64,000 bases of DNA from assembly GCA_027405735.1 (NCBI GenBank), contig JAPEHQ010000002.1, forward strand, positions 3,546,501 through 3,610,500, in the 5' to 3' direction. Every line of letters starts with the position of its first letter. Positions within the stretch are counted from its first letter, which is position 1. The position numbers were made by a program, and so were the translations under genes. Positions 24,544 through 36,175 of this stretch are shown here, one piece after another. Origin of the DNA: Mucor racemosus. Lineage: Eukaryota; Mucoromycota; Mucoromycetes; Mucorales; Mucoraceae. The notes under the pieces were generated by a model. It was not told the DNA's origin, did no database searches, and worked only from the letters and a program-made list of their open reading frames with translations.

Positions 24544-26532
24544 ATGGTTTATACATCTAAACTTCCTGCTATTGAAGAGCCTAAAACTGGTATTATTCAG
24601 TTCATTTTCGCAAATGTCAATAAAACACCAGAGGACAAACCTCTTTTAATCGATGCCCTGAATGATCGCTTTATTACTTATTCTCAATTGAAGGATTCTG
24701 TTCTAAGATTTGGGGCTGGTTTGCAGGATGTTTGCGGTTTTAATAGCACTGATGTGCTTGCTTTGTATGCCCCTAACCAGGTAAGATAATTTTTTTGCTT
24801 ATGTTTAATATGCATGCTCATATCACATTTCCTATTCTAGTACAACTATTCAATCCCTCTTCTCGGTGCTGTTGCTGCCAGTAAAGTTTGAAATAAAATA
24901 TGTGTAGATAATTTAATTAATATGCTTTTTTAGATGGCGCAACTACAACTGCTAATCCCAACTACAACGTTGAGGAATTGACTTATCAATTAGAAATGAC
25001 CAAAGCTAAGGTCCTTATTTGTCATGAAGAGAATATCGATATAGCTTTGCAGGCTTCAGAGCGTGTTGGTATCCTCAAGAATAATATCTTTATCTTTGGT
25101 GAGAAGGCTGTTAAGGGCATTCAACCTTTCCAAACTGCACTTATTCGAGAACGTAAGGCTGTTCCTGCAGAACTCACTCATGAAGAAGCCAAGGATAAGG
25201 TTGCTTATCTTTGTTTCTCATCTGGTACTACTGGTAAAAGTAAAGGTGTCATGACAACGTAAGACGGTTATAGATTAATGGGAGTTTTATGATTAATAAA
25301 TTAACGTTATATATATAGCCATGCCAACATTACTGCTAATACTTGTCAATACACTGCTTTGGACAATGCCTTTATTGATCCCAATGTTGACCGTATGATT
25401 GGTGTTCTCCCTCTTTTCCACATCTTTGGTCTCACTGCCATCTTGCACACTGCTTTATATTGGGGTATTCCAGTGTATATTTTACCTCGTTTTGATCTCG
25501 TAAAGTTTTGTGAAACCGTTGAATCTCGCAAGATTACCTTTGCTTGCCTTGTGCCACCTATTTATTTACTATTAGCAAAGAATGAGATTATTCCCAAATA
25601 TGATTTGTCTTCTTTAAGAATTGGTATCTCTGGTGCCGCTCCTCTCAGTGCTGATCTGGGTAGAGAAGTTAAAGCACGTTTACCAAATTTGACAATCAAG
25701 CAAGGTTATGGTTTGACAGAGACATCTCCTTCTGCTATTGTTGAGCCTACTGATCGTACAATTGATGGTTCTACTGGTATTCTTCTTCCTAATATGCTTG
25801 CAAAGGTTGTTGATGAAAATGGCAAAGGTAATTTATATTTTCAAATACTATAAAAAGTATATTTATTGATTTTGTTATAAAATAGAGGTTCCTCAAGGTG
25901 AACGTGGTGAACTCTGGCTTAAGGGTCCCAATATTATGAAGGGTTATATCAATAATCCTGAAGCAACAGCAGATTGTATTGATAAGGAGGGTTATTTCCA
26001 CACTGGAGATGTTGTAGTAGTTGATAAAGATCAACACTTTTATGTTGTTGACCGTATCAAGGAATTGATCAAATATAAAGGTTTTCAGGTAATTTGAATC
26101 TATAGGGTACATGTTTGTATATATACTAAAATTGGAAATATTGAAATTTAGGTTCCTCCTGCCGAATTGGAAGGTATTTTGGTTAGTGTTCAAAATAATA
26201 AAACAACTTTTTTTAGTAAAATTAACCTATTATTTTAGCTCACATCACCTATTATTGCTGATTGTGCTGTTATTGGTGTTTACGATGCTAATCAAGCTTC
26301 TGAAATCCCTCGTGCTTATATTACATTGAAGCCTAATGTCATTCCATCTGATAAAGTGGCCAAAGAAATTATGAAATTTGTTGCAGATCAAGTTGTTCCT
26401 TATAAGCAAGTTCGTACTGTGAGATTCGTGGATGTTATTCCCAAGAGTCCTGCTGGCAAGATTCTTCGTCGTTTGTTGCGTGATGCAGCTCTTGAAGAAG
26501 AAAAGAATAATACTAATAAACCTAGATTGTAA
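24544..26532 (+). CDS. 4-coumarate:CoA-ligase-like acyl-CoA synthetase (AMP-binding), PTS1-like end
   Basis: Seven exons: 24544-24780, 24841-24880, 24934-25258, 25319-25827, 25886-26088, 26152-26181 and 26239-26532, giving 545 aa. ANL-superfamily enzymes activate a carboxylic acid with ATP and pass it to CoA. Seen: P-loop-like motif [11 protein letters not shown] near residue 187; [10 protein letters not shown] near 329; [22 protein letters not shown] near 409; [20 protein letters not shown]; and the catalytic-Lys segment [15 protein letters not shown] near 515. The substrate cannot be told from sequence: fungal 4CL-like proteins usually act on medium/long-chain or aromatic acids. The C-terminal tripeptide PRL resembles a PTS1 peroxisome signal. 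Intron 6 uses GTTAGT, chosen because it alone keeps the frame through [16 protein letters not shown]. Confidence 0.93.
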
Positions 26533-27111
26533 AAACCTACATATAACGTATATACTAAATAAAAGAAAGTTTTTTTATTTTTCTTTAAAGAGTTTCATTG
26601 GATATTTAAAAACAAACAATTTGATTATTTAACTTGATTGCACATTTCCCAATAGTTGAAGCGCTCTTCAGTGTTTTTCATTTTCGGGTATATAGCTGCT
26701 TTCAACGTTCGTAATCATAATCAGTGTCAAATGGTGTCAAATTATTCGCCAGTCAAATTTTTTTTTTTTTTTATAGGGAAATTTCTTCCGGTTTTATTTA
26801 AATCCTTATATAGCGACCTTGTCAAAAGGGAGCAGATAAAAAGACTTCCCAGCCAAAAATGCATTTGATGCACCTTCTCAAAGTATCTGGCAAGCAATAT
26901 GCTTTCAATCGGATCAATTATCTGAACAAACATCGGTATTTTAGTTTTTACATTTTTTTATCCAATAAAAAGCGATACTATTATTATTTTATTTAATTGC
27001 TCTGATTGGCTTTCCGTATATAATATCTGTGTAACACGTCTAAAAGTTCCAAAAAGAGTAAAAAAGTATTTAAACCACCGAATTACTTCCGGGATAGTAA
27101 CTTCTCCCTGA
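26533..27111. other. intergenic
   Basis: AT-rich sequence downstream of the acyl-CoA synthetase, up to the TIR element. A T15 run lies near 26758-26772. No gene seen. Confidence 0.5.
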
Positions 27112-27938
27112 TACCGGACAGCCGGAAAATGCCCGGCGATTATGTAATAAGTATGATAATATTTCTGTAGTATAGGATATCCATCAGAATTTGTGCTATA
27201 ATGGCAAATAAAAAATAATATACGCTTAATATTAGATATATACCAAATTTTAATTTGCTTTGCCTATTTAGTTATTATAAATATAACATTAAAATACTTT
27301 AATAAAGTACCATAAACTTGAAGATCAGGAAAATGATTTTGGTATAACATCATATTCAAAATCGATGTCTGCCCAAAGGAAACATAAAAATCACTTCTCA
27401 TTTCAATCCTGTTATAAACTTTAGAATTTTTTTTCGCATTGAGGAAACAAATACCAGCGTAGGTCAATGATTCAGCGCTTCTCAATGCGTTTGGTTGGCT
27501 GCTTGTACATTCAACAGATCAATTGCAATCTACGACGACTCCAACAGTGCTATTACTTGAATTCGTGCCAAACACAGCCAACGCATTTTAACTTTCTTTA
27601 TAAATTCTGCAATTATTTAATAGTTTTTTTTTTCAATTTGAAAATTGATAATAGAATATGTGATATCATATATTTTTATGTGTATAAAATTTTCTTTACA
27701 TTTAAAATTTATGGCCTCATTTTTTAAAGGCTATCCATGGTACACTTATGGTCGATAACCAGGCAAAACGAACTGAATCTATTTATTTACATATTAGTAA
27801 ATGTATGAATGTTTTCTATTTGTTATTATACTATGTATTTTATAACGTTACAGTACATATTCTAAAGGGTATCCTATATGATAGAAAAAGTACCATAATT
27901 ATCACCTAATCGCCAGACACCTGTCCGGTAGTCCGGTA
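27112..27938. mobile_element. non-autonomous TIR DNA transposon remnant, TA-flanked
   Basis: The two ends are long imperfect inverted repeats of about 90 bp. The left reads TA-CCGGACAGCCGGA...GGCGATTATGTAATAAG. The reverse complement of the right reads TA-CCGGACTACCGGA...GGCGATTAGGTGATAAT. Similarity continues through TTTCT..TATAGGATA.CC and AGAAT.TGT.CT.TAA. Both ends abut TA (27112-27113 and 27937-27938), the target duplication of Tc1/mariner-type elements. No transposase motif is visible in the interior, so it would be a non-autonomous or internally deleted copy. A similar end (TA-CCGGACAGTCCGGA in reverse complement) occurs near 53685-53700. Confidence 0.65.
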
Positions 27939-28594
27939 ATGGCTACACTGACCTCCGTGAGTGTGTATTTTGTCTTCGAAAAACACATTTGGATTTATGG
28001 ATAATTCGTTCAAAGAGAGATTTTTACCGCAGCATTCTTTTTTTTGAAAATCAAAAGCAAGGGTTAAAACATTTCATGATTAAAAAGACAAACCGAATTT
28101 GCGCGCTTGTGTGCTGTTTGTTTTGATTTCTGATCACCCCCCAAAAATCAACTGATTAGATCAAATCAAAAAAAAACAGGCAAACCAAAATAATGCAAAT
28201 CGGTTTGCGTAGTATGATTTTGTTTCAATGGCAACAAATTTAGGCTCTGAAATTGATTTGTTACTATCACTTATTTTTTAAATGAGTACATATTGCCTAT
28301 TTCTATGTTTGAATTTCTTGTTTGTAGGTTGCGTTTGAGTTTCTTGATCTAGACATTGAGCAAAAAGTTCGCGTTCTGTTACTCCACAAAGGGCCTAAAT
28401 TATTCCGTGTGATACAATCTATAACTGGCACTTTCTTGTCAAACAACAGTAGCATTGTAATTGGATCGTTTCTAAATGGAGACAAGTAAATCAAAAACAA
28501 CGATTTATTATAAAAAGGGTGGGTAGACCAAACCATATTTCCATTGTGAGACTTTCATCTTTCTCTCTCTTTTTTTTTCACCAAATTCTACATT
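27939..28594. other. intergenic upstream of MFS exporter
   Basis: No gene seen. The last 60 bp before 28595 are pyrimidine-rich (CTTTCTCTCTC then a T-run), the same leader style as other genes here. Confidence 0.5.
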
Positions 28595-31079
28595 ATGGAG
28601 GAAAAGAATCAACAACCTGTAGTATCACCAACAGAAAACTCGGGCATTATTGAAGCGCCAGTTGCTACGACAACAAATGGATCTTCGATCTCTACTACTA
28701 CAGCAGCACCTGAATATCTTGAAGAATCATCATCTACATTATCGACCGAGAAGCCGGACAATAAAAAAATTGAATCAAAAACAGATATTGTAGATGATAA
28801 AGCAGAAAAAAAGGGATTGAAAAAGGAGAAAATTGGTAGAATTTTGACATTTATTGGTTTGCAGGTCTCTCTTTTTTTGGCAGCTTTAGACAAGTAAAAT
28901 CATTATATAATCACTTGCTATTTTATGAATCTTATACTTATAGTTATATAGTACAATTGTAGCTACTTCTTTACCTAAAATCGGTTCTGATTTTGAACAA
29001 ATGGCTATTGTAGCATGGGTTGCTACAGCGTATATCTTGACATTTGATGCATTTCGTAAGTTTCCATGCATATGTGCATGTATAACTGTCAATACGTAGA
29101 TCTTTGGTAAAACTGACGTATATTTCTTTCTGTATAGAACCTTTATTTTCTAAGTTTTCTGACATTTTCGGCCGTAAATGGATCTTGATGATTGGCATTA
29201 CAGTGTTTCTTTTTGGTTCAGTTTTGTGTGGTGCTTCCAAAGTAAGTTCGTGAGAAAAACACAATAAATATTAATAGGTTTTAATAACTCCAAATAGACT
29301 ATGATTATGCTGATCGTTGGAAGAGCTATAGCCGGTATTGGAAGCGCCGCTATCTTTTCGATGGTAAGATTTCTATAGGTTATTACGCTATACTCTAGTT
29401 TTCTAAATCAAAGAATAGGTTTTTGTTATCTTCTCCGATTTGGTGCCACTTGAGCAGAGAGGCACATATCAAGGGTAAAAGTTTTAATAGTGTAACCATG
29501 CACAAAATCATTTATATTGATCTTTTTCTTATAATATTAGTATTATAAATGCTGTGTTTGCTATGTCTAGTGTATGTGGTCCATTAATCGGTGTAAAGTA
29601 TTTTTATTTATTTATTAAGGATTGAAATATTGACAGATTTTGATAGGGTTCTCTAACTGATTATGTATCTTGGAGATGGAATTTCTATATCAAGTAAGAT
29701 GAATGTTTAAATTATACATGTGCATGGTAATAATGAGTTACGTTATAGCCTTCCTATCGGTGCAGTTGCTATGATTATATTATTTTTTTTCTTGAGATTA
29801 CCAACACCTCAAGGAAAACTTATTGACAAATTGAAGCGTGTGGATTATGCTGGTAAATCAAGTTATCTATATATATTGACATTATTTATTTACGTTTTAT
29901 CATTTTTGTGCTACCAGGAACTATTATTGTTTTGGCTTTTGCCACACTCTTCTTACTAGCACTCAACTTTGGTGGTCAAGAATTCCCTTGGAAGTCAGCT
30001 GCAGTTATTGTACCTCTTGTTTTATCGATTTTGTTGCTTGGTTTATTAGTTGTTGTAGAAAGGAAGTTTGCCAAAGAACCTATTATGCCGCCTAGATTAT
30101 TCACAAACAGATCTGTTGTTAGTGTTATTTTAACTAATTGGTTTTTTGGTATGACATTCTTTTCTGCTGTTTATTATCTTCCAGTTTACTTTCAAGTCGT
30201 GAGAAATGATTCTGCCATGTGGTCAGGTATTCGATTGATTCCAATGCAACTGGTTCTGACGGTTCTTTCTACTATTGTTGGTGTTACAATCTCAAAAACT
30301 GGTGTCTATAGACCTTTGATCTGTGTTGGTATGGCATTATTAACTGTGTGGATTGGTCTCGTTAGTTTGTTCAAGGAAGATACTCCATTTTCTCGTAAGT
30401 TTCATGGCATTTAAAAGCTAGTTGAGTCGTATTAATGAGTATAATCAATTAGAAATTTATGGTATTACTATTGTTGGTGGCGCTGGTCTAGCTTGTTTAT
30501 TCTCATCTACAATCATTGCACTTCAAGCCTCTGTAGAACCCAAGGATATTGGTATGTTTGTGGCATGAGGAATTATTGATTTATTAATATATTTACGTTT
30601 TGTATATAGCTGTTGTTACTGGTTTGGGTAACTTTTCACGTATCTTAGGCGGTGCATTAGGCGTTGCGATCTCATCAGCAGTTTTAAACTCTCAATTGAC
30701 TCAAGAACTTCCTAAAGTCTTGCCTTTGGAACAAGCTACAATGGTGATACAGTCATCTGAGTATGTTAACCATGGTCTTCCAGTTGAATATTTGACAATC
30801 ACATTGAGAGTTTATGTTGAATCGCTTCAATTGATTTGGTATGTCCTCACTCCCATGTCTGGATTGGGCTTTATTGCTTCACTTTTTGTCAAACATCATT
30901 CTATTCATAGCCACAGAAAGGCAGCAGAAAAGAAGGAAAAAGAAAAGCAAGAAAATGCAGTTGTTGTTGATATGCCTGCCAACATTGCTACAACTATAAC
31001 AACAACTACTGAGAAAGAAGTAAAGGAAAATTATTCAGTTGATCAAATAGAAGTTCAACAAATTGATGAAAAAAAGTAA
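28595..31079 (+). CDS. MFS drug:H+ antiporter, DHA2 (14-TM) type
   Basis: Eleven exons: 28595-28893, 28952-29055, 29138-29241, 29298-29363, 29419-29474, 29541-29592, 29647-29693, 29749-29852, 29918-30394, 30453-30551 and 30610-31079, giving 625 aa. Seen: an 80-residue charged Ser/Thr-rich cytosolic N-terminus; TM1 with LDNTIVATSLPKI (DHA2 motif D1-like); the loop motif FSDIFGRKW (motif A-like); then VGRAIAGIGSA; NFYINLPIGAVA (typical DHA2 TM6 motif); SAMWSGIRLIP; and a long Lys/Glu-rich cytosolic tail. Related fungal proteins export toxins, azoles, amino acids or siderophores; this substrate is not predictable. All introns are short, and the frame closes exactly with the boundaries given. Confidence 0.9.
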
Positions 31080-33789
31080 CAGGATAATATCAAAAATTAC
31101 GAGGAGGCTATTGCCTTATAATCTATACTATATTACATTCATTCATTCATCTTACTTTTTTTTTCCTACAATGTATAATAATACCATTTAAATTGTATAA
31201 TAAAAGAATTACACAATGCATGTTTAATTAAAAATACTATTACTCTACAAAAATTATGTAATTTATCATCTTGTTCCCGTATATCCGCGCCTTGAATTCT
31301 TGTATAACTAAATATATTAAACTGAAACTTTAGATCCAAAAGTTATTTTTTAAAATAAAGTTACATACATGTTGTCATCCTTTGAAGATCACTAAATGAA
31401 CAAGCTAAACAGGTAAAAATCTGTATTATATTGTATTGTATTGCAGCTTTACATATGCTCAGATTTATATATAATTTGTTGCTTTTATAATGAGATACAT
31501 AAAATACAGTATGTACCTTTACATAAAGATAGTACATATGGCTCTTTATCAGTCGATGAACATATGAAATGTCTCTATATATAGTCTACTGCTAAAGCGC
31601 ACGTGAAAAAAAGCATGTAAATGAGATTAGGGAAGGTTGAAGATTGTTCTCGGAGTTTTAAACATTTTTGATCCGCCATGTCGATTCTGAATCGATTTGA
31701 CAATATTTTTTCGTTTTTCGTCAATATCTATACCAAAATTGCCTCAACCTAAAAGTTGCTCTAAGCTTGGTAAAAGATATTTAATTTCTCTATCGAATGG
31801 TATAAATTTTATTTGAATTAATTGCGTCTATGAACCCCTATTTTTAGAAATTAAAAATTGCGTTTTTTGAAAAAAAAGTCAATTTTTTGAAACTAAACTA
31901 TACAAACAAACAATTGCATATGATAGAGCAACATTTTTCATATAGAGTTGATTTATAAATACTTTATAAAAAGTTGCCATTTTTGAGGTGAAAAAGTCCC
32001 TGAAAGGAAATTTGAGATTTTTTGCCTATGAATATAAGGGAAAAATCGATGGATTCAGGTTAATTTTCATCGAAAAAAAAAATTGCTGGAAAATCGATGA
32101 AAATTACTTTTCTAAATGCATTTTGATCCCTGATGATGATTTAGCATGTTTTTGGGCCCAAAAAAGTAATAAAATTCGTCTTAAAATGAGCGATTTAGAT
32201 GAATTTACAGCAATTTTCTAACATGAATGAACAATAAATGGGCAAGCGTTTGGTTTATACGTACTTTTTTGAGCCTGTTGATTGTTAAATGCATACTTTA
32301 AAGCATTTCTTCAATGCAACGTAGTAATATTATTTTCAAGTGCCTCTCCATCATAAATCCAATTGGTTTTGTTGAACTTTCACGAAAATCTGAACCATGA
32401 CTTGAAAATACACTATATTAACGCTAAAACTGTCCATAAGCTTTGTATTATTAGTTACTGGAATAATATATTGTCTCTACTTTAATTCGTTTTTTGAGAT
32501 CAGATACTGCAGAAAGAAATATCTGCTTTTGTACTAGTTTTCGCTAAAGATACGTGGATATCAATGCATTTTCATTGGCCGAGAGAAAATTGAGAATTTC
32601 ATCATTTCTATCAATGTTATCATGAAAAAAAAAATATAATAGTAAAATCAACATGCTAGTTGTATATGATCTGCATTAAAAATAATTTTATTAAAATTTT
32701 TTGTTGCTTAAAAACTCTTTAAAGGCGAAATTGCAGTTGATAATCACTTTTTTTTTTTTTTTTTACATTGTGACTCAGGCTTAATTTGCAAATGCACACT
32801 AAGAAATGCTTGAATCACAACAATATCGTTATACAATTCAATCAAGGAAACAATAGACAATGCTATGAAGCTTTATTAGGAATCTACACGTGTACCTGAA
32901 GGCAATAACACATTATTTGTGATACCTTACTAGAGGGGGAGAGTATAGTAGAACGAAGAGGAGGAGAGGGAAACAATGAATCTAGGCTGATTTTGTGATC
33001 TTGAGCTTTGTTTTATTTACAATGCTTTTCGCTCTCAATTTACCAGTTTTCTGAATAAATTTGATCAGATATTCGAGTAATTTAGCAGTGATTTTGATCA
33101 AATATAGTCAAATAAGGTTAGAACTTCTGGGCAACTTATTTTTGCGATAGTTTTCTAACACCTGGTAAATTGAGAGCGGAAGCACTGTACTAACTGTTCC
33201 CCATCCTTTTCATCCAAATCAAGTAAAACGCATCAATTAGTGATTTAATATCAGCTTGAGTATGTGACTGAATCAATGGGAGAGATGTTAAGAAAGAAGT
33301 GTTTCCATTGACCCGACCCGAGAGAAAAAGAGGATATTGTTTAAATAGAAGTGTGTGTGTAATAGACTCTTTTTTTAAATCAACCTCGTGCTTTTTCCTT
33401 TATATTTGATTTTATTCTTCTTTTTTGCTTTTACAACTCTTTTTTTCTTTCTTTTTTCTAATATATTTTATAACTTTATTATACCAAAAGGTAATTATTT
33501 TTTTATTTTTTTTCTTAATAATGAAGAAAATTGGCCTGTAACGAAAAAAAACACCCGCCACTACTGGACTCTATTAAAGCAATACGAGATTCATACAGAA
33601 ATGGTTCAAATATTGGTTGTCAACTAATATTTTTCCATGTTAAACCGGGGTTATTTTTTTTTTTTTTTTGCTATTTTTAACATTTGACATTTTATTCATT
33701 AATATTTTTGAATATAAAAATACGATAATAACCATATTAACCTCTTTTTCTTCTTTTTTTATTTTCGTATTTTTTTCTCTCCTAATAGG
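31080..33789. other. intergenic; probable 5'-UTR intron of RHO1 at its right end
   Basis: 2.7 kb, AT-rich, with no supported ORF up to about 33380. The 77-codon ORF at 31988-32221 lies in low-complexity sequence. From 33360 on the sequence is strongly T-rich. The RHO1 ATG directly follows CTAATAG-G, a good acceptor, and a GTAATT donor follows ACCAAAAG near 33491. A roughly 300-nt intron in the leader is therefore plausible (inference). Confidence 0.45.
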
Positions 33790-34661
33790 ATGGCTGAAAT
33801 TAGAAGAAAACTCGTGATCGTGGGCGATGGTGCATGCGGTAAAACATGTCTTTTAATTGTGTTTTCAAGGGGAACTTTCCCAGAGGTAATAAGAAATACA
33901 CATTTAGATCAAACAATGTAAACTGACAATCCACCAAATAGTTATATGTCCCTACTGTCTTTGAGAATTATGTGGCAGATGTTGAAGTTGATGGTAAAAA
34001 TGTTGAATTGGCTCTTTGGGATACAGCAGGTAATGTTTTACATTTTGAATTAAAAAAAAAAAAAAAAAAAAAAAATTATCCATAAACTGACAATCTCTAT
34101 GTTCAATAGGTCAAGAAGATTATGATCGCCTTCGTCCTCTTTCTTATCCTGATTCTCATGTTATTCTCATCTGTTTCTCTATTGATTCTCCTGATTCATT
34201 GGATAACGTTCAAGAAAAGGTAAAAGAAAAATAAAACTATTCATAGAAATCATATGCTAAAAAAGATGCAAAAAAAAATTATAGTGGATCTCTGAAGTAC
34301 TTCATTTCTGTCAAGGTCTTCCCATCTTGCTTGTTGCCTGTAAAAAAGATTTAAGAAATGATGCTGGAAAGATTGAAGAATTAAGAAAGACATCTCAAAG
34401 ACCTGTTACTGCTGAAGAGGTTTGTAGTTTTTACATATTTGAAAAGGAACCATTGAATCAAAGAATAGGGAACTAAAAATAGATTTAATAATTATTTAGG
34501 GCTTGGGTGTTGCACAAAAAATTGGTGCTTACAAGTATCTTGAATGCTCTGCAAAGACAGGAGAAGGTGTACGTGAAGTTTTCGAAAATGCTACCCGTGC
34601 TGCTTTAATGATGAATAAGCCTTCGGGTAAGGGTAAGAAGAAGAAGTGTTGTATTTTGTAA
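33790..34661 (+). CDS. RHO1: Rho1-type small GTPase
   Basis: Five exons: 33790-33885, 33942-34029, 34110-34219, 34285-34419 and 34500-34661, giving 196 aa, the usual Rho length. Seen: P-loop [11 protein letters not shown]; switch [17 protein letters not shown]; switch [27 protein letters not shown] (in place of the usual NKKDLR, with Cys at the first position); SAKTGEGV; and a polybasic tail [10 protein letters not shown] whose CAAX box ends in Leu, predicting geranylgeranylation. Fungal Rho1 activates Pkc1 and beta-1,3-glucan synthase in cell-wall integrity signalling. Intron 2 contains a 24-base A-run (34052-34075), and a second A-rich run follows the stop. The residue after the switch-I exon junction is Leu-Tyr-Val. 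Confidence 0.95.
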
Positions 34662-34712
34662 AAAAAGAAAAAAAAAAAAAAAAAAAAAAAACTTTATTAT
34701 AAATTATTATTA

Positions 34713-35592
34713 TTATAAATCAATGGATGGCTTTGGTTTAAACTTTTTTGATGCTCTTTCTGCTGGACGTGCAACAAATTGTGGTCCATATAATGTATAA
34801 TTCTTTTTTGTTTCTTGAATATAAACGTTGAAATTACTGCTATTTTTGGGTATTTCTATAATACAGATATGGTTATTGAGGTATTTTGTCAATTGAGTGA
34901 AATTCCTTACGTTTAAGTTTATTGTCTTTGGTAATGATTTTAAACATGGATAATGTTTCTTGAATCACAATACCAGATACACCAATATAGCTAGGATTTG
35001 TAGTTTGAACAACTATAATTTCGATCTGATCAATATCTCTGGTTGCCATGGTAACAGAGATCCCAATTCTTACCTGTCATTGTAGCGCCATGAAAATCTG
35101 CTTTAATCAATTTTTGTTCAAAATTAACTAATCCTTGAGACAATAATTTACTCATATAACCTTGCCAAAGCTGTGAAAGGGGTTCAAATAATTTATATTG
35201 ATGTGCTTCTTTGGGTATATCATATACTTTCAATCGTCGTTTTTCTTTTGCTGTTAATTTGCCATCCTTCTTATTCTTCAATTTCTTTGCAATTTCCTTT
35301 TTATCTTGTTCTTTTACGAATGTATGTGATCTATCAATATAAACAGGTCTCATTTGATCTAAAACTTTGTCAACGTCTGATGTGGGCCGAATAAAGTCAT
35401 TGACAAATTCTTTCACTGCTTTCTGTATCAAAATGTTAATTTTTTGTTATTGATTCATCTGTTTTAAACATACTTGGCCTAATTTATTACTGGTGCTTCC
35501 CGGTAAAGGTTGATAAACACTTTCTCCTAATATAATGTTATTTAACTCGAGTGTATAATTAGCAATTCTCCAACTTATATACCTTTGTCCAT
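34713..35592 (-). CDS. POP4: RNase P/MRP protein subunit POP4 (Rpp29)
   Basis: Five exons on the minus strand: 35592-35583, 35526-35474, 35422-35074, 35036-34911 and 34855-34713, giving 226 aa. POP4/Rpp29 is an RNA-binding core subunit of RNase P (tRNA 5' maturation) and RNase MRP (rRNA processing). Seen: a basic helix region (KKLKNKKDGKLTAKEKRRLK); LWQGYMSKLL; KLIKADFHGA; the Sm-like core NPSYIGVSGIVIQET; and the C-terminal LYGPQFVARPAERASKKFK, all typical of the UPF0086/Rpp29 family. Exon 1 is only 10 nt (MDK), chosen because its GTATAT donor joins in frame to the next exon; this start is the weakest part of the model. The third intron is only 37 nt. It runs tail to tail with RHO1, 51 bp apart. 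Confidence 0.9.
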
Positions 35593-36175
35593 TTTGTATG
35601 TTTGATTTAAAGAAGCCTTTTATCAAAATTGAAGAAAATTTTGGTAGCAAGGAATATGAAAAAAGTGACTGTAATGAATGAGGCATATAGAGGAACACAA
35701 CAACCTGTCATTAGGACCCACAAGAATCCTGCTGTCTGCCCATTTGTATGCGGAGTCAAAGATTCATTCTAAAACAAGTAAGATGAAAGTACCATCACAA
35801 ATATGGAATGATTTTGCTGTTTTTGAAAATAAAACAACAAAATAAAAATACAAAAGTATATCTGAGATGTTTATCAAGCGTTTCATACTAAGAACTATAA
35901 TACAAAATGTATTTTAGTGCAAGAAACAATCCTTTAAAATAGCATAGTACATTACATTTTAAACAAAGTTAAACTCAGCTTTTTGCATGTGGTAATGCTT
36001 TGAGAATCCTGTATAAAAATGGGATAAGAAAGGCATAAAATCATGAAACACATTTCATCAAAAGACTAAATACTTGTATTACTAATGGAGCCAAAAAATC
36101 TCAATCTAAACGTTAAATATCGATTCAGTATAATTATTTTCATCCCTTTTTTACTCGGATATTTTATTCTTTAAA
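35593..36175. other. divergent promoter region POP4 / MFS transporter
   Basis: 583 bp between divergently transcribed genes, AT-rich, no ORF supported. A minus-strand ORF (35698-35447) reads through POP4 exon 2 and its first intron; part of this region could instead be POP4 leader. Confidence 0.5.

Noticed and set aside
27264..27727. Possible transposase ORFs inside the TIR element
   Set aside because: No DDE/DDD or helix-turn-helix pattern visible; short and low complexity.
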